A stretch of DNA of 64,000 nt from Streptomyces ardesiacus (GCF_003112575.1 NZ_BEWC01000008.1:248001-312000), one strand, 5' to 3'. Numbered from the stretch's first letter, positions 32,161 to 41,153 are shown. Program-made: numbers and translations. Notes: generated by a model from the sequence alone, not told the origin.

Positions 32161-34943
32161 TCGGAAAGGACTTCGGCGAGTAAGGGTTCCGGCCCGGGTT
32201 CCGGCCCCGACATGTTTTCCGACGTCTCCAGGAATACCGGCAGATCGGTGCGGCTTCGCACCTGGAGCTTGCGGTAGACCTGCGTCAGGTGCTGTTCGAC
32301 GGTGCTCACGGTGATGCACAGCCGCTGCGCTATCTGCCGGTTGCTGTGACCCTGCGCGGCCAGCGCCCCGACCCGCCGCTCGGCCGCGCTGAGGTCCGCC
32401 GCGCGGTCGCCGCCCAGGCGAGGGCCTCCGGAGGCGGCCCGGGCCCCCGTCGTACCGGCGGGACCCGGCCGCAGGGCCTGGGCGAGGCGCTCGGCGTGGC
32501 ACTCCTGCGCCGCCCGCCACGCGCGGCGCAGGGTGGGCTTGGCCCGCCGCGAATCGCCGGTGGCGAGGTAGGCACTGCCGAGGTCGGCGAGGACATGGGC
32601 GAACTCGACCCGGTCACCGGCCGCCTGCGACGCCTCGGCGGCGTCGGTGAGCAGCGGCGGCCGCTCGTGCGGCTCCAGCGTCGCGGCGAGCTGCCGCAGC
32701 GCCCGGCCGAGGACGCGCTCGTCGTCGGCGGGCAGGCCGTCGAGCTGCTCCTCCAGGAGCGAACGCGCCTCGTCCCGGCGGTCGAGGCGCACCAGGGCCT
32801 GGGCGGTGTCGACCCGCCACGGCACCTGGCGGGGACCGTCGGCCCGCCAGTCACGCAGGAGCCGGCCGCAGGTCCTGAAGTCGCTCAGCGCCGCGTAGGG
32901 CCGGCCGACCGCCAGGTGGTAGTGCCCGCGCGCCCGCAGGTAGCGCAGGCCGAACGGCGTTTCGAGCAGCGCGGCCGGCACCGGCATGTTCACGTACGCG
33001 GCGGCGTCCTCGAGACGCCCGGTCTCCACCGCGGTGGTGAGCAGACAGGCGAGGGGCGCACCGGCCAGCACACCCCAGTGCGCCCCGTGGTTCTCGTCCA
33101 GCGCCGCGGACGCCAGCTCGTCCGCCGCCGGCAGGTCGCCCCGGAGCAGTGCCGCGTCGGCGTGCGCCGCCGTGAACAGGCCCTGCCAGTCCGGGCCGTC
33201 CTGCCTCGCCGCGTCCGCGAGCATCGGCAGGCACCACGGCGCCACCGTCGCCAGGCGCTCGGGCCTGGCCAGCGCGAGCAGGCCCAAGGAGATCCTGGAC
33301 AGCGGTTCGTCGGTGCGCAGGCCCTGCCACAGGTGGTCACCCGAGACCGCCACGTCGCCCCTCGCGGCCGTGAGCACGGTGGCGACGAGGGAGGTGCCGA
33401 CCCGGGGGCCGGCCGACGCGGAGGCCGGGGAACCGGTGCTCACGCGGCGACGCCGGGCGGGATAGCAGAGCTCCAGACAGGCGCGCACCGCACCGAGATC
33501 CGCGGCCTCCTCCGGCCCGGCCGCCGTCGCGGTGAGCCGGTCGAGCGTCGTGCTCGCCTCGTCCACCCGGCCGTGCCACAGGAGGTACTCGAGCACGGCC
33601 AGGTGCTGGCGCCCCTCTGTCAGCAGCCCGCGGTGCACCGCGTCCGTGAGCGGGCCGAGGTGGCGCACGGCGCGGGCGGGTTCGACACGCCACTCGGCCT
33701 CGGCGAGCACCGCACGGCTCACGGCGCGTTGCTGCTCGTCGTCGGCGAGGGAGTGGGCCAGTTCGAGGCAGTCGAGGGCGAAGCCGATCTGGCCGCCGGC
33801 GGTCGCGGTGGCGGCGGACTCCATGAGTACGGCCGGCGCCCACGGCTCGCGGGTCTCCCCGGCGGCGATGAGCTGGTGGGCGATCGAGGTGGAACGGCCG
33901 CCCTCGGCGTGCAGCAGGGCGGCGGCGCGCCGGTGCCACGCGAGACGCCCGGGCACTCCGAAGTCCCTGAGGACGGCTTCCTGGGCGGCCCGGTGCCGGT
34001 AGCGGCCCCGGTGCAGCAGACCCGACTCGTCGAGCAGCTCCACGAGTGCGCGGGCCTCGATCGTGCCGACCTCCGCGAGGCGGGCGACGAGCTCGGTCCG
34101 GTGCGCCTCCCCGACCACGGCCACGGCCCTGGCCACGGCGAGCGCGTCCGGCTCCAGGCGGTGCAGGCAGCTCACGACTCGTTCGGCGAAGCGGTCGCCC
34201 ACCACCAGCCCGGTGGGCGGCTCCGTGCGCGCCGACCGGGTGGACGCCTCCCAGTCCTCGGCCAGCGCCGTGACGAGCAGGGGATTGCCGCCGGTGACGG
34301 CGAACGCGCCGGAGGCGAGACTGTGCGCCACGTGCGCGTCGAGGTCGCGAGCGAGCAGTGCTGCGACGCCGTCGCAGGTCAGCGGGGCGAGCCGGACCTG
34401 TGTGCAGTACGGGTGGCGGGACAGCTCGGTGCGCAGATCCGCCTGTCGGGCGCCGGAGCGGTCCTGGTCGCCGAGGACCAGCATGATGCGCGACCGGCGC
34501 AGCCGCCGCGCGAGGAAGAGCAGGCACTGGAGCGAATCGGTGTCCGCGTGGCAGACGTCGTCGACCCCGATGAGCAGGGGCTCCTCGGCGCTCATGTCGA
34601 GGAAGATCCGTGAGACGCCCTCCAGGACCTCGGGCCCGGCCCCGGCGCCCGCACGGAACCCGTCGCCGACGACGGCCTCGGCCCGCCGGGCGTACCGGGC
34701 GCCGGTACCGTGCAGCAGCTGGCTGAGGAGACCGAACGGCAGGTGCCGTTCCGTCGGTGAGGCGGCGGCGCCGAGGAAGCGCACCCGGGCGCCCGCCACC
34801 CGCTCCGCGAAGGTGTGCAGCAGTTCCGTCTTGCCGACCGCCACCGGGCCCCGGAGGACGACGACGCTGCCGGCCGCGTGCAGGCAGTTCTCCAACAGGT
34901 CGGACAGCTGCGCGAGGTGGGGTTCCCGCTCGACCAGCACCAT
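32139..34943 (-). CDS. vemR: LAL-family (large ATP-binding LuxR-type) activator, VemR-like
   Basis: 934 residues from the ATG at 34943, with AGGAGG 9 nt upstream. N-terminal AAA-type ATPase domain with Walker A GPVAVGKTELL and a Walker-B-like LLIGVDDV, a long helical middle, and a C-terminal LuxR helix-turn-helix (SNRQIAQRLCITVSTVEQHL). In S. venezuelae the venemycin cluster contains one LAL gene, vemR, whose constitutive expression switches on an otherwise silent cluster; this gene is in the matching place between the dpg genes and the MFS/halogenase genes. A TTA codon (32181-32183), only 14 codons before the stop, would make completion of the protein, just past the DNA-binding domain, depend on bldA tRNA. 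Confidence 0.92.
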   Translation of the reverse strand: MVLVEREPHLAQLSDLLENCLHAAGSVVVLRGPVAVGKTELLHTFAERVAGARVRFLGAAASPTERHLPFGLLSQLLHGTGARYARRAEAVVGDGFRAGAGAGPEVLEGVSRIFLDMSAEEPLLIGVDDVCHADTDSLQCLLFLARRLRRSRIMLVLGDQDRSGARQADLRTELSRHPYCTQVRLAPLTCDGVAALLARDLDAHVAHSLASGAFAVTGGNPLLVTALAEDWEASTRSARTEPPTGLVVGDRFAERVVSCLHRLEPDALAVARAVAVVGEAHRTELVARLAEVGTIEARALVELLDESGLLHRGRYRHRAAQEAVLRDFGVPGRLAWHRRAAALLHAEGGRSTSIAHQLIAAGETREPWAPAVLMESAATATAGGQIGFALDCLELAHSLADDEQQRAVSRAVLAEAEWRVEPARAVRHLGPLTDAVHRGLLTEGRQHLAVLEYLLWHGRVDEASTTLDRLTATAAGPEEAADLGAVRACLELCYPARRRRVSTGSPASASAGPRVGTSLVATVLTAARGDVAVSGDHLWQGLRTDEPLSRISLGLLALARPERLATVAPWCLPMLADAARQDGPDWQGLFTAAHADAALLRGDLPAADELASAALDENHGAHWGVLAGAPLACLLTTAVETGRLEDAAAYVNMPVPAALLETPFGLRYLRARGHYHLAVGRPYAALSDFRTCGRLLRDWRADGPRQVPWRVDTAQALVRLDRRDEARSLLEEQLDGLPADDERVLGRALRQLAATLEPHERPPLLTDAAEASQAAGDRVEFAHVLADLGSAYLATGDSRRAKPTLRRAWRAAQECHAERLAQALRPGPAGTTGARAASGGPRLGGDRAADLSAAERRVGALAAQGHSNRQIAQRLCITVSTVEQHLTQVYRKLQVRSRTDLPVFLETSENMSGPEPGPEPLLAEVLSETAPYSP

Positions 34944-35204
34944 CCGTGTGCACCTCCTCGGGCCGTGACGGCTCCAGTCTGCGCGGCGCCCTCTGAAGGA
35001 GTGCTGGACGTTCTCTCCCCGCGGACCGGCGCGGCGTCCGGTCCGTGCGGGGTGTCCGGGCCGTGCGGGGTGTCCGGACCGTGCGCGGGGCCGGGAGGCG
35101 CACGGTGTGCGGGAGCGCGTGAGGCCGTGCACATGACGGACCGGCCGCGCGGATGCTGCTCCGCGCGGCCGGTGGGGAGGTGGGTGGTGGTGAGGTCGGT
35201 GGCA

Positions 35205-36716
35205 TCAGCTCCGTTTCGCCGGAGTCGCCTCCGTGCTCCGCGTGCGGGGATGCGGTCCGGGACCGCCGTCCTTGCGGCCCGCCGGGCCCGGCAGGGGACT
35301 CGGGCTCGTACGCGGGAGGAGGAACACGGCGACGAGGACGGCGAAGACCAGCAGACCGCTGTTGGACGCGAACACCCTGCCGTACCCCTCGGTGAGCCGC
35401 GCGGCCGCGGAGTCCGTCGCGGGACCGTTCGACGTGGCGGCGGCCGCGACCGTGCTCATGGCGGCCAGTCCGATGCTGCCGCCGAGCTGGCGCGCGCTGT
35501 TGAGCAGGCCCGACGCCATACCGGCCTCGTTCGGGGCGACCCCCGCGGTCGCCGCGTTGGCGATCGGGACGAGGAGCGGCCCGATGCCGAAGCTGGTCAC
35601 CAGGGAGGGACCGAGGACGTCGACCTGGAAGGTGCCCGTGGGCCTGATCAGGCTGAACCAGTACATGCCGGCGGCGCCGATGATCCCGCCCACGATGAGG
35701 AGCTGCCGGGGCGAGAACCGGGCGAGCAGTTTCACCGCGTACAGCGATCCCACGACGAGGCCGAGGCAGAACGGCAGGAACGCGAGGCCGGCGCTGAGCG
35801 CTCCGAACCCGAGGACCTGCTGGAGGTAGAGGGAGACGAAGTAGAAGGAGGTGAAGATCGTGATGGAGACCATCATCATGTAGAGGTTCGCCCCGGCGAC
35901 CGACCGGTGGGTGAGCACACGCAGCCTCAGCAGGGGTTCCTTGGCGGCGGTGCCCTCGTAGACGAAGAAGCCGGTGAGCAGGACCGCCGCGACGGCCAGG
36001 CCGCCGATCGTGCTCGCCGAACCCCACGACTCGGTCTCGGTCCTGACCAGTGCGAAGACCAGCAGCGACGTGCCCAGGGTGGCCAGGATCGCGCCGACCA
36101 CGTCGAGCTTGCGGGCGGTGTCGCCCGCACCGGCCGCCGCGACGTGACGACGCGCGAGCCACATGCCGGCCAGCGCCATCGGGACGTTCACCAGCATGAC
36201 CCAGCGCCAGTTGATGTACTCCGTGAGCAGACCGCCCACCACGACGCCGACGGCGGCACCGCCGGCCGTGACCGCGCTGTACACGCCGAGGGCTTTGCCG
36301 CGCTGCGGCCCGGCCGGGAAGCTGGTCGTCAGGACGGCGAGCGCGGCCGGGGCGATCAGGGCCGCGCCCACCCCCTGCACGGCCCGCGCGGCGATCAGCT
36401 GGCCCGGGTCCTGCGCGAGGCCGCCCAGGAGCGAGGTGATGCCGAAGAGCGCGAGACCGATCAGGAGCAGTGGCCTGCGGCCGAACCGGTCGGCAGCCCG
36501 CCCGCCCAGAAGCAGCAGTCCGCCGAAGGTGAGTGTGTAGGCGTTGACCACCCAGGACAGTCCCGAGTCGTCGAAGCCGAGCGCCGTCCGCATCGAGGGT
36601 AGAGCGACGTTCACCACCGAGACGTCCAGCGAGACCATGAGCTGGGCCACGGAGACGGTCCACAGGACGCCCCCGGGGCTTACCGCCCGTTCCTCTCGTG
36701 CCGAGTTTTCGTACAT
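35205..36716 (-). CDS. MFS drug exporter, DHA2 (14-TM, EmrB/QacA-like)
   Basis: 503 residues from the ATG at 36716. Family motifs: LDVSVVNVALPSM in helix 1, GRAADRFGRRPLLL in loop 2-3, ARAVQGVGAALIAPAAL in helix 4, and 14 predicted membrane segments. DHA2 proteins export drugs by proton antiport, so this is the likely exporter and self-resistance determinant of the vem product. There is no ribosome site: a well-formed promoter ends 6 nt before the ATG, so the transcript should be leaderless. The start codon itself lies in a GTACATGTAA element resembling the TetR half-sites of the siderophore cluster. Its stop is about 260 bp from the vemR start on the same strand. Confidence 0.9.
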   Translation of the reverse strand: MYENSAREERAVSPGGVLWTVSVAQLMVSLDVSVVNVALPSMRTALGFDDSGLSWVVNAYTLTFGGLLLLGGRAADRFGRRPLLLIGLALFGITSLLGGLAQDPGQLIAARAVQGVGAALIAPAALAVLTTSFPAGPQRGKALGVYSAVTAGGAAVGVVVGGLLTEYINWRWVMLVNVPMALAGMWLARRHVAAAGAGDTARKLDVVGAILATLGTSLLVFALVRTETESWGSASTIGGLAVAAVLLTGFFVYEGTAAKEPLLRLRVLTHRSVAGANLYMMMVSITIFTSFYFVSLYLQQVLGFGALSAGLAFLPFCLGLVVGSLYAVKLLARFSPRQLLIVGGIIGAAGMYWFSLIRPTGTFQVDVLGPSLVTSFGIGPLLVPIANAATAGVAPNEAGMASGLLNSARQLGGSIGLAAMSTVAAAATSNGPATDSAAARLTEGYGRVFASNSGLLVFAVLVAVFLLPRTSPSPLPGPAGRKDGGPGPHPRTRSTEATPAKRS

Positions 36717-36751
36717 GTAAAAATAGTAGACCCGCCGGGTGGCCTTGTCGA
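36711..36751 (-). promoter_or_regulatory. Leaderless promoter with operator-like element
   Basis: On the minus strand TCGACA (36746-36751), exactly 17 bp, and TACTAT (36723-36728) are followed by 6 nt and the ATG at 36716, so transcription should start at or next to the A of the start codon. GTACATGTAA (36711-36720) covers the start site and fits RTACNYGTAA. Confidence 0.6.
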
Positions 36752-36796
36752 GCGGAAACGGCGGGCGCGCGCGGGCGGCGCCGGGCGGTCCGCAGT

Positions 36797-37456
36797 TCAT
36801 GCCCCGTACCTGTGGGCGGCGCCCCGCAGGTCCGCCGTGAGCTGCGCGGTGGGCCGTACCGCCGCGCAGCAGCCCGCCGCCCAGGAGAGTGCCGCCAGGT
36901 GCTCGTGAGCACTGAAGTCCGCGACCGCGTCGGCCGCGAGAAAGACCTCGAGGTTGTGGCTGAACGCGTCCACCGCCGTGGTGACACAGCCGAGATGCGC
37001 GTACACGCCGCAGATCACGAGCTGGTCGCGGCGCAGCTCCCGCAGCCGCCGCTCCAGGCCGGAGCCGAAGAAGGCGCTGTAGCGCCAGGTGGACAGCACG
37101 GTGCCGCTGACGTTCGGGGCGACCTCGCGCGCGATGGCCGCGTCCTCCAGGGCGTCGTCGAGGCCCTTGCCCCAGAAGTCCGTGAGCAGTCCCCGCTCGC
37201 CCGGCGCCTGGGTGCCGGGCTGCACGGTGTGCACGACCGGCACGCCCAGCCCGCGGCACGTTGCCAGCAAGGCCGAGCAGTTGGTCAGCAGAGCGTCGAG
37301 CGGGGACGTGCCGCGGGCGTAGGGCCGCAGGAAGAAGCCCTGCATGTTGAGGACCAGCAGGACACAACGCCCGGGGTCCACGGTCCAGTCGACCCTGTTT
37401 TCGAGGCCCAGGTCCTGACCGGGCATCGGATACGGATGGAACACGGGGACGTCCAT
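36797..37456 (-). CDS. Isochorismatase-fold protein with catalytic residues replaced
   Basis: 219 residues; ATG at 37456 with GGAGGA upstream. It follows the isochorismatase part of EntB closely (VDWTVDP, TWRYSAFFGS, GVYAHLGCVTTAVDAF, AVADFSAHEHLAAL) and lacks the EntB carrier domain. The catalytic Asp of the LxxDMQ segment is Asn here (LNMQG, Asn37) and the Lys of VLVKWRYSAF is Thr (LSTWRYSAF, Thr123), while the GVYAHxGC segment is kept. Isochorismate hydrolysis is therefore unlikely, and nothing in the predicted vem pathway needs it. It is co-directional with the flavin reductase, 26 bp after it. Binding of an aromatic intermediate or assistance in cyclisation is speculative. Confidence 0.82.
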   Translation of the reverse strand: MDVPVFHPYPMPGQDLGLENRVDWTVDPGRCVLLVLNMQGFFLRPYARGTSPLDALLTNCSALLATCRGLGVPVVHTVQPGTQAPGERGLLTDFWGKGLDDALEDAAIAREVAPNVSGTVLSTWRYSAFFGSGLERRLRELRRDQLVICGVYAHLGCVTTAVDAFSHNLEVFLAADAVADFSAHEHLAALSWAAGCCAAVRPTAQLTADLRGAAHRYGA

Positions 37457-37482
37457 CGTCTGCCGTTCCTCCGTCGCAGTCG

Positions 37483-38010
37483 TCAGGAGATGAAGTCGTA
37501 CGACAGGAAGCCGTTCTCCATGTCCTCCGCCCAGGACCCGTACCGGCGCATGCCGTACAGCAGGGGTATCGGCCGGCGCAGGGAGGTGACCTGCGTGGCG
37601 CGGGCCATCACCACCGTGTGGTCGCCGACGGCCTGTTCGGTGGTGACCGTGCAGTCGGCGATCGTGTGCGCCGCCTCGACCAGGTGCGGGCCGCCGTGCC
37701 GGGCCGGTACCCACGGCACCCGGTCGAACCGGTCCGCGGCCCCCGAGCCGAACAGCTCGGCGGCGGAACGGGCGTGCTGGTGGAGCAGGTTCACGGACAG
37801 CGACCCGCTGTCCAGCACGGCGCCGAGGGTGGGGCTGCCGGCGCGCAGACAGACGAGCAGGGTCGGCGGATCGAGGGCGACACTGCACAGTGAGGTGCAC
37901 GTCATCCCCCAGGGGGTGCCGTCCGGGGCCTGCGCCGTCACGACGGAGACACCCGTGGGAAATCCGGCGAACAGGCGCCGCAGATCGGCTTCGTACCGCT
38001 GGTGCGACAT
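37483..38010 (-). CDS. Flavin reductase (HpaC/SsuE-like, flavin-dependent halogenase partner)
   Basis: 175 residues; ATG at 38010 after GAGGAACC. A flavin-reductase-like FMN-binding split barrel with FPTGVSVVTA near the N-terminus, MTCTSLCSVALDPPTLLVCL and FSVNLL-like LSVNLLHQHA. These enzymes reduce free FAD or FMN with NAD(P)H and hand it to flavin-dependent halogenases or monooxygenases. Two halogenase genes lie directly upstream on the same strand, and the venemycin cluster was reported to encode two halogenases and one flavin reductase. A hairpin in the 130-bp gap before it may reduce read-through from the first halogenase gene. Confidence 0.9.
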   Translation of the reverse strand: MSHQRYEADLRRLFAGFPTGVSVVTAQAPDGTPWGMTCTSLCSVALDPPTLLVCLRAGSPTLGAVLDSGSLSVNLLHQHARSAAELFGSGAADRFDRVPWVPARHGGPHLVEAAHTIADCTVTTEQAVGDHTVVMARATQVTSLRRPIPLLYGMRRYGSWAEDMENGFLSYDFIS

Positions 38011-38063
38011 GGTTCCTCACTCGCCTCGGTCGACGGGGACGCGGACAGGGAAGACCCGGGGTG

Positions 38064-38107
38064 CCGGACGGCCTCGTGGGGAGGGGCGTGTGCACGAGGT
38101 CGTCCGG
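38064..38107. terminator. Hairpin between halogenase and flavin reductase genes
   Basis: A 15-bp stem with one G-T pair: CCGGACGGCCTCGTG (38064-38078) against 38093-38107, with a 14-base loop. Both flanking genes read leftward, so it may act as a partial terminator inside the operon. Confidence 0.65.
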
Positions 38108-38140
38108 CGGCAGGGCACCGGGCCCGTTCGGACGGCCTGG

Positions 38141-39826
38141 TCAGTAGTCCCGGGAGCCGGTCCCGGTCTCCGCCTCCTTGGCGAGCGCCATGCCCCGGGC
38201 GGCGTTGATCATGCGGGTGCCGATCTCCGGCGGGGCCTGGGTGCGCGACCACTCCTCGGCCGCGTCCATCCGCTCCCGTGTCATGTTGAAGCAGCGGTTC
38301 TCCGGCAGCCCGAACTTGTCGGCGTGCGCGATGAAGTCCACTTCCTTCTGGATGTACTCGTGGATGCGCGCGGCGGCGGCACCCGGCTCGACGGTCCCGG
38401 CCTCGACCGCCTCGCACAGCTCACGGGTGAGCTTGCCCATCCGGACGAAGCTCTCGCTGATCGGGAGGGGGGACCCCGGGTTCCCGGACCGCTCGGCGTC
38501 GAGGAAGACCTCCGGGTCGCCGGTCTCGCTGAACCGGTAGTAGGCGTCCTCGACCATCATGTTGCCGCTCATCGTCCCGAGCATCCAGGTCCGGTTGACG
38601 GCGTTCCACAGCTCGTAGTGGCCGAAGCCGACGAACGAGCTGTAGACCAGGTCGTCGTGGAAGTCGAACAGTCCCTGGTGCAGCGCCTCCACGTGGGCGA
38701 ACCGCTCCTTGGACCAGTCGCCGTCGCGGGAGGCGGCGATGAGCCGCCAGCCCAGGGCGTTGACGAGTTCCAGGGTGTTCGCCAGGCCGCGGGAGTACAG
38801 CGCGTCGATGAACCCGGCGGCGTGGGACGTCAGGCAGTAGCGGTCGCCGACGACCGTCTTGGCGGAGTACTGGAGCCGGCCGGTGGAGACCCACGGGCGG
38901 ACCTCCTTCGCCCCCTCGAACTGCCAGGCGATCTCGGGGAACCGCGCGAGGAAGTCCCGGAACTCCTGCTCCGGGGGCGTGTCGCCCTTGGGGTACTTGC
39001 GCGGGTCCAGGGTGAGGCCGACGCTGCACAGCGGGTTGCGGGCCGCGGCATGGTTGTCGAACGGGATCACCCAGAGCCAGCCGCCGTCGAAGACGTGGTG
39101 CAGCGTGCCGTGGTGCCACGGGCTCGGCTGGTCGTGCTGCCGCGCGGTGGGCGAGTCGTCGAACGGCTTCACGCCGATCATGTGCGTGAAGAGACAGCGT
39201 GAGTGGGTCCGGGCCCGCGTGGGCGTCTCGCGCAGGTCGAACTTCTCCGCGAGCGGCGAGCGGAACCCGCTGCCGTCGACCACGTACGAGGCCCGGAACT
39301 CCTCGCCGTGCTCCGTGCGCAGGACCGCGCCCTGCTCCGGGTCGATGTCGATCTCGGTGACGCGGGTCGCGAGCCGTGCGTCGGCGCCGTACGTGAGCGC
39401 CACGTGGAACAGGTGCGCGTCGACGTCCTGCCGGAACAGGTGGGTCTCGGTGCGCAGGTCGACCGGGACCACCAGCTGGTTGATCTCCTGCGGGTTCTGC
39501 GGCTGCCCCTCGCGGTGGTAGACGAAGCCGAAGTTCTGCTTCTGGCCGCAGTTGGGGGAGACCTCCTCGATGGTGCCCTTGTAGTTCGACAGGGCCTTCA
39601 GCTCGGGCACGTCGTAACGCTTCGCGATGAGCCGGGCCATGCCCGAGGTGTAGGGGATGGTCGACTCGCCCACCGCGAAACGCGGATGGGTGCCCGCGTC
39701 CAGGATGAGGGTCTTCACCCCGTTGCGCGCGAGCACCGCGCCCAGCATGCCCCCGGCCATGCCGCTGCCGAGGATCGCCACGTCGTACCGGTCTGTCTCC
39801 GTGGAGGCGGAGTTCTTGGCGTGCAC
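38141..39826 (-). CDS. Flavin-dependent halogenase 1
   Basis: 561 residues; GTG at 39826 behind AAGGAAGAACAG. FAD-binding GSGMAGGMLG near the N-terminus, GESTIPYTS, and the halogenase signature WxWxIP in GGWLWVIPFD. A candidate catalytic Lys lies in CGQKQNFGFVYH. It is longer than the second halogenase and quite different in sequence, so the two probably act at different positions or stages. The substrate should be the phenolic vem product or a carrier-bound intermediate. In the venemycin study only monohalogenated product accumulated and bromide was preferred over chloride; which of the two enzymes is responsible is not settled by the sequence. Confidence 0.88.
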   Translation of the reverse strand: MHAKNSASTETDRYDVAILGSGMAGGMLGAVLARNGVKTLILDAGTHPRFAVGESTIPYTSGMARLIAKRYDVPELKALSNYKGTIEEVSPNCGQKQNFGFVYHREGQPQNPQEINQLVVPVDLRTETHLFRQDVDAHLFHVALTYGADARLATRVTEIDIDPEQGAVLRTEHGEEFRASYVVDGSGFRSPLAEKFDLRETPTRARTHSRCLFTHMIGVKPFDDSPTARQHDQPSPWHHGTLHHVFDGGWLWVIPFDNHAAARNPLCSVGLTLDPRKYPKGDTPPEQEFRDFLARFPEIAWQFEGAKEVRPWVSTGRLQYSAKTVVGDRYCLTSHAAGFIDALYSRGLANTLELVNALGWRLIAASRDGDWSKERFAHVEALHQGLFDFHDDLVYSSFVGFGHYELWNAVNRTWMLGTMSGNMMVEDAYYRFSETGDPEVFLDAERSGNPGSPLPISESFVRMGKLTRELCEAVEAGTVEPGAAAARIHEYIQKEVDFIAHADKFGLPENRCFNMTRERMDAAEEWSRTQAPPEIGTRMINAARGMALAKEAETGTGSRDY

Positions 39827-39863
39827 CTGTTCTTCCTTCCCTTGGGCCGGTCGGCCGGTCGGC

Positions 39864-41153
39864 TCAGTTCTCGGCGGAGGCGGAGGCGGAGGCGGAGGCA
39901 GGGGTCTCGGGCACGAGGTCGTCGACGGTGATGTCCAGGGCGAGGTGCTTGCCCCGCAGCCCGGCCAGGAGCGTGACGAAGTCGTTCGCCGGCGTGTTCT
40001 TCTGCTCCGGGTCGATCACCGACTGCGCCAGCTTGTGGTAGTCCTCCTTCATCAGCGACCGGTCGTAGAAGCGCTCCACGAAGGAACGGACCTCGTTGAA
40101 GAAGCTCAGGTAGGCGGTGGCGTAGCGCTTGAGCGCCGTCTCCTCGATCTCGGGGTACTGGAGGACCTTGTCGATGACCCGGGACAGGATGCTGCCCGCG
40201 GTCGTCGCCAGCGCGACACCGGTCGAGATCAGCGGGTCGACGAACGCGGCCGCGTCACCGACGGCGGCCCAGCCCTTCCCGTAGACGGTCTGGTTCGTGT
40301 ACGACCAGTCCCGGGCGCTGCGGAAACCGGCCGACTGACGCGCGTCGCGCAGCATGTGCTTGAGCTTCGTGGTCTTCTCGATCTCGTCGCGGTAGAGCCG
40401 TTCGAGGCCCTGGTCGCTCTCGCCGGCGACCGTGCTCGGCGTCACGAAACCGACGCTGATCGTCCCCTTGTCGAGCGGGATTCCCCAGAACCAGCCGTTC
40501 TCGATGCCCTCGACCAGGATGTTGCTGTACTGGTCGCCGGGCAGCCGCTCGCAGTTGTCGAAGTACGTCCACACGGCGACGTTGCGGAGCTTGTCGTGCC
40601 AGTCGATCTCCGAGTACTTGCGGGTGAGGACGCGTGCCTGGCCCGAGGCGTCCACCACCATGGCGGACCTGGCCTCGTAGGTCTCCTTGCCGCCGCGCAC
40701 GGTGAAGCGGACGCCCGTGACCCGGCCGTCCTCCTCGACGGGCTCCTTCACCGTGGCGTCCTCGACGACGTACGCCCCCAACTCCCGCGCCCGGTCCAGG
40801 ATCACCGAGTCCAGGTCGGCGCGCCGGGTGTGGTACGCGAACGGATAGTCGCCGCCGTCGACGAAGGAGAAGTCCCAGGCCGCCTGCTCGTTTCCCCAGA
40901 CGAACGTTCCGCCGTACTTGCGCTCGAATCCACGCTGTTCCAGCCGCTCGGTGAGTCCCATTTCCTTCATGGGGGCCATCACCACCGGGATAAGTGATTC
41001 GCCGACGTGGTAACGCGGGAAACGCTCACGGTCCAGAATCAGCACTTGGTGTCCGCGCTTGGCGAGAAGCCCGGCGGTGGTGGCACCGGCCGGCCCGCCC
41101 CCGATAACGATGACATCGAATTCAGTGGGTATACCAGTGAGACTGGACGGCAT
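39864..41153 (-). CDS. Flavin-dependent halogenase 2
   Basis: 429 residues from the ATG at 41153 (GGGAAGGT upstream); a longer frame upstream has no support. FAD motif IGGGPAGATTAGLLA, GESLIP, candidate catalytic Lys in ERKYGGTFVWG, WxWxIP signature in NGWFWGIPLD, and GDAAAFVDPLISTGV. This is the phenol/pyrrole halogenase type that often acts on carrier-bound or free phenolic substrates. The C-terminus ends in an ASASASAS tract encoded by a hexanucleotide repeat. It is the first gene of the leftward halogenase - halogenase - reductase group and divergent from the PKS genes. Confidence 0.9.
   Translation of the reverse strand: MPSSLTGIPTEFDVIVIGGGPAGATTAGLLAKRGHQVLILDRERFPRYHVGESLIPVVMAPMKEMGLTERLEQRGFERKYGGTFVWGNEQAAWDFSFVDGGDYPFAYHTRRADLDSVILDRARELGAYVVEDATVKEPVEEDGRVTGVRFTVRGGKETYEARSAMVVDASGQARVLTRKYSEIDWHDKLRNVAVWTYFDNCERLPGDQYSNILVEGIENGWFWGIPLDKGTISVGFVTPSTVAGESDQGLERLYRDEIEKTTKLKHMLRDARQSAGFRSARDWSYTNQTVYGKGWAAVGDAAAFVDPLISTGVALATTAGSILSRVIDKVLQYPEIEETALKRYATAYLSFFNEVRSFVERFYDRSLMKEDYHKLAQSVIDPEQKNTPANDFVTLLAGLRGKHLALDITVDDLVPETPASASASASAEN
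39874..39899. repeat. GGAGGC-type hexanucleotide repeat at the 3' end of halogenase 2
   Basis: Four to five copies of a 6-bp unit encoding alternating Ala and Ser at the C-terminus of halogenase 2. The frame is kept whatever the copy number, so variation would only change the tail length. Confidence 0.7.

Noticed and set aside
36797-38095. A fused isochorismatase with a long N-terminal extension
   Set aside because: The extension is a shadow of the flavin reductase gene in another frame. The start at 37456 has GGAGGA upstream and aligns with the N-terminus of EntB.
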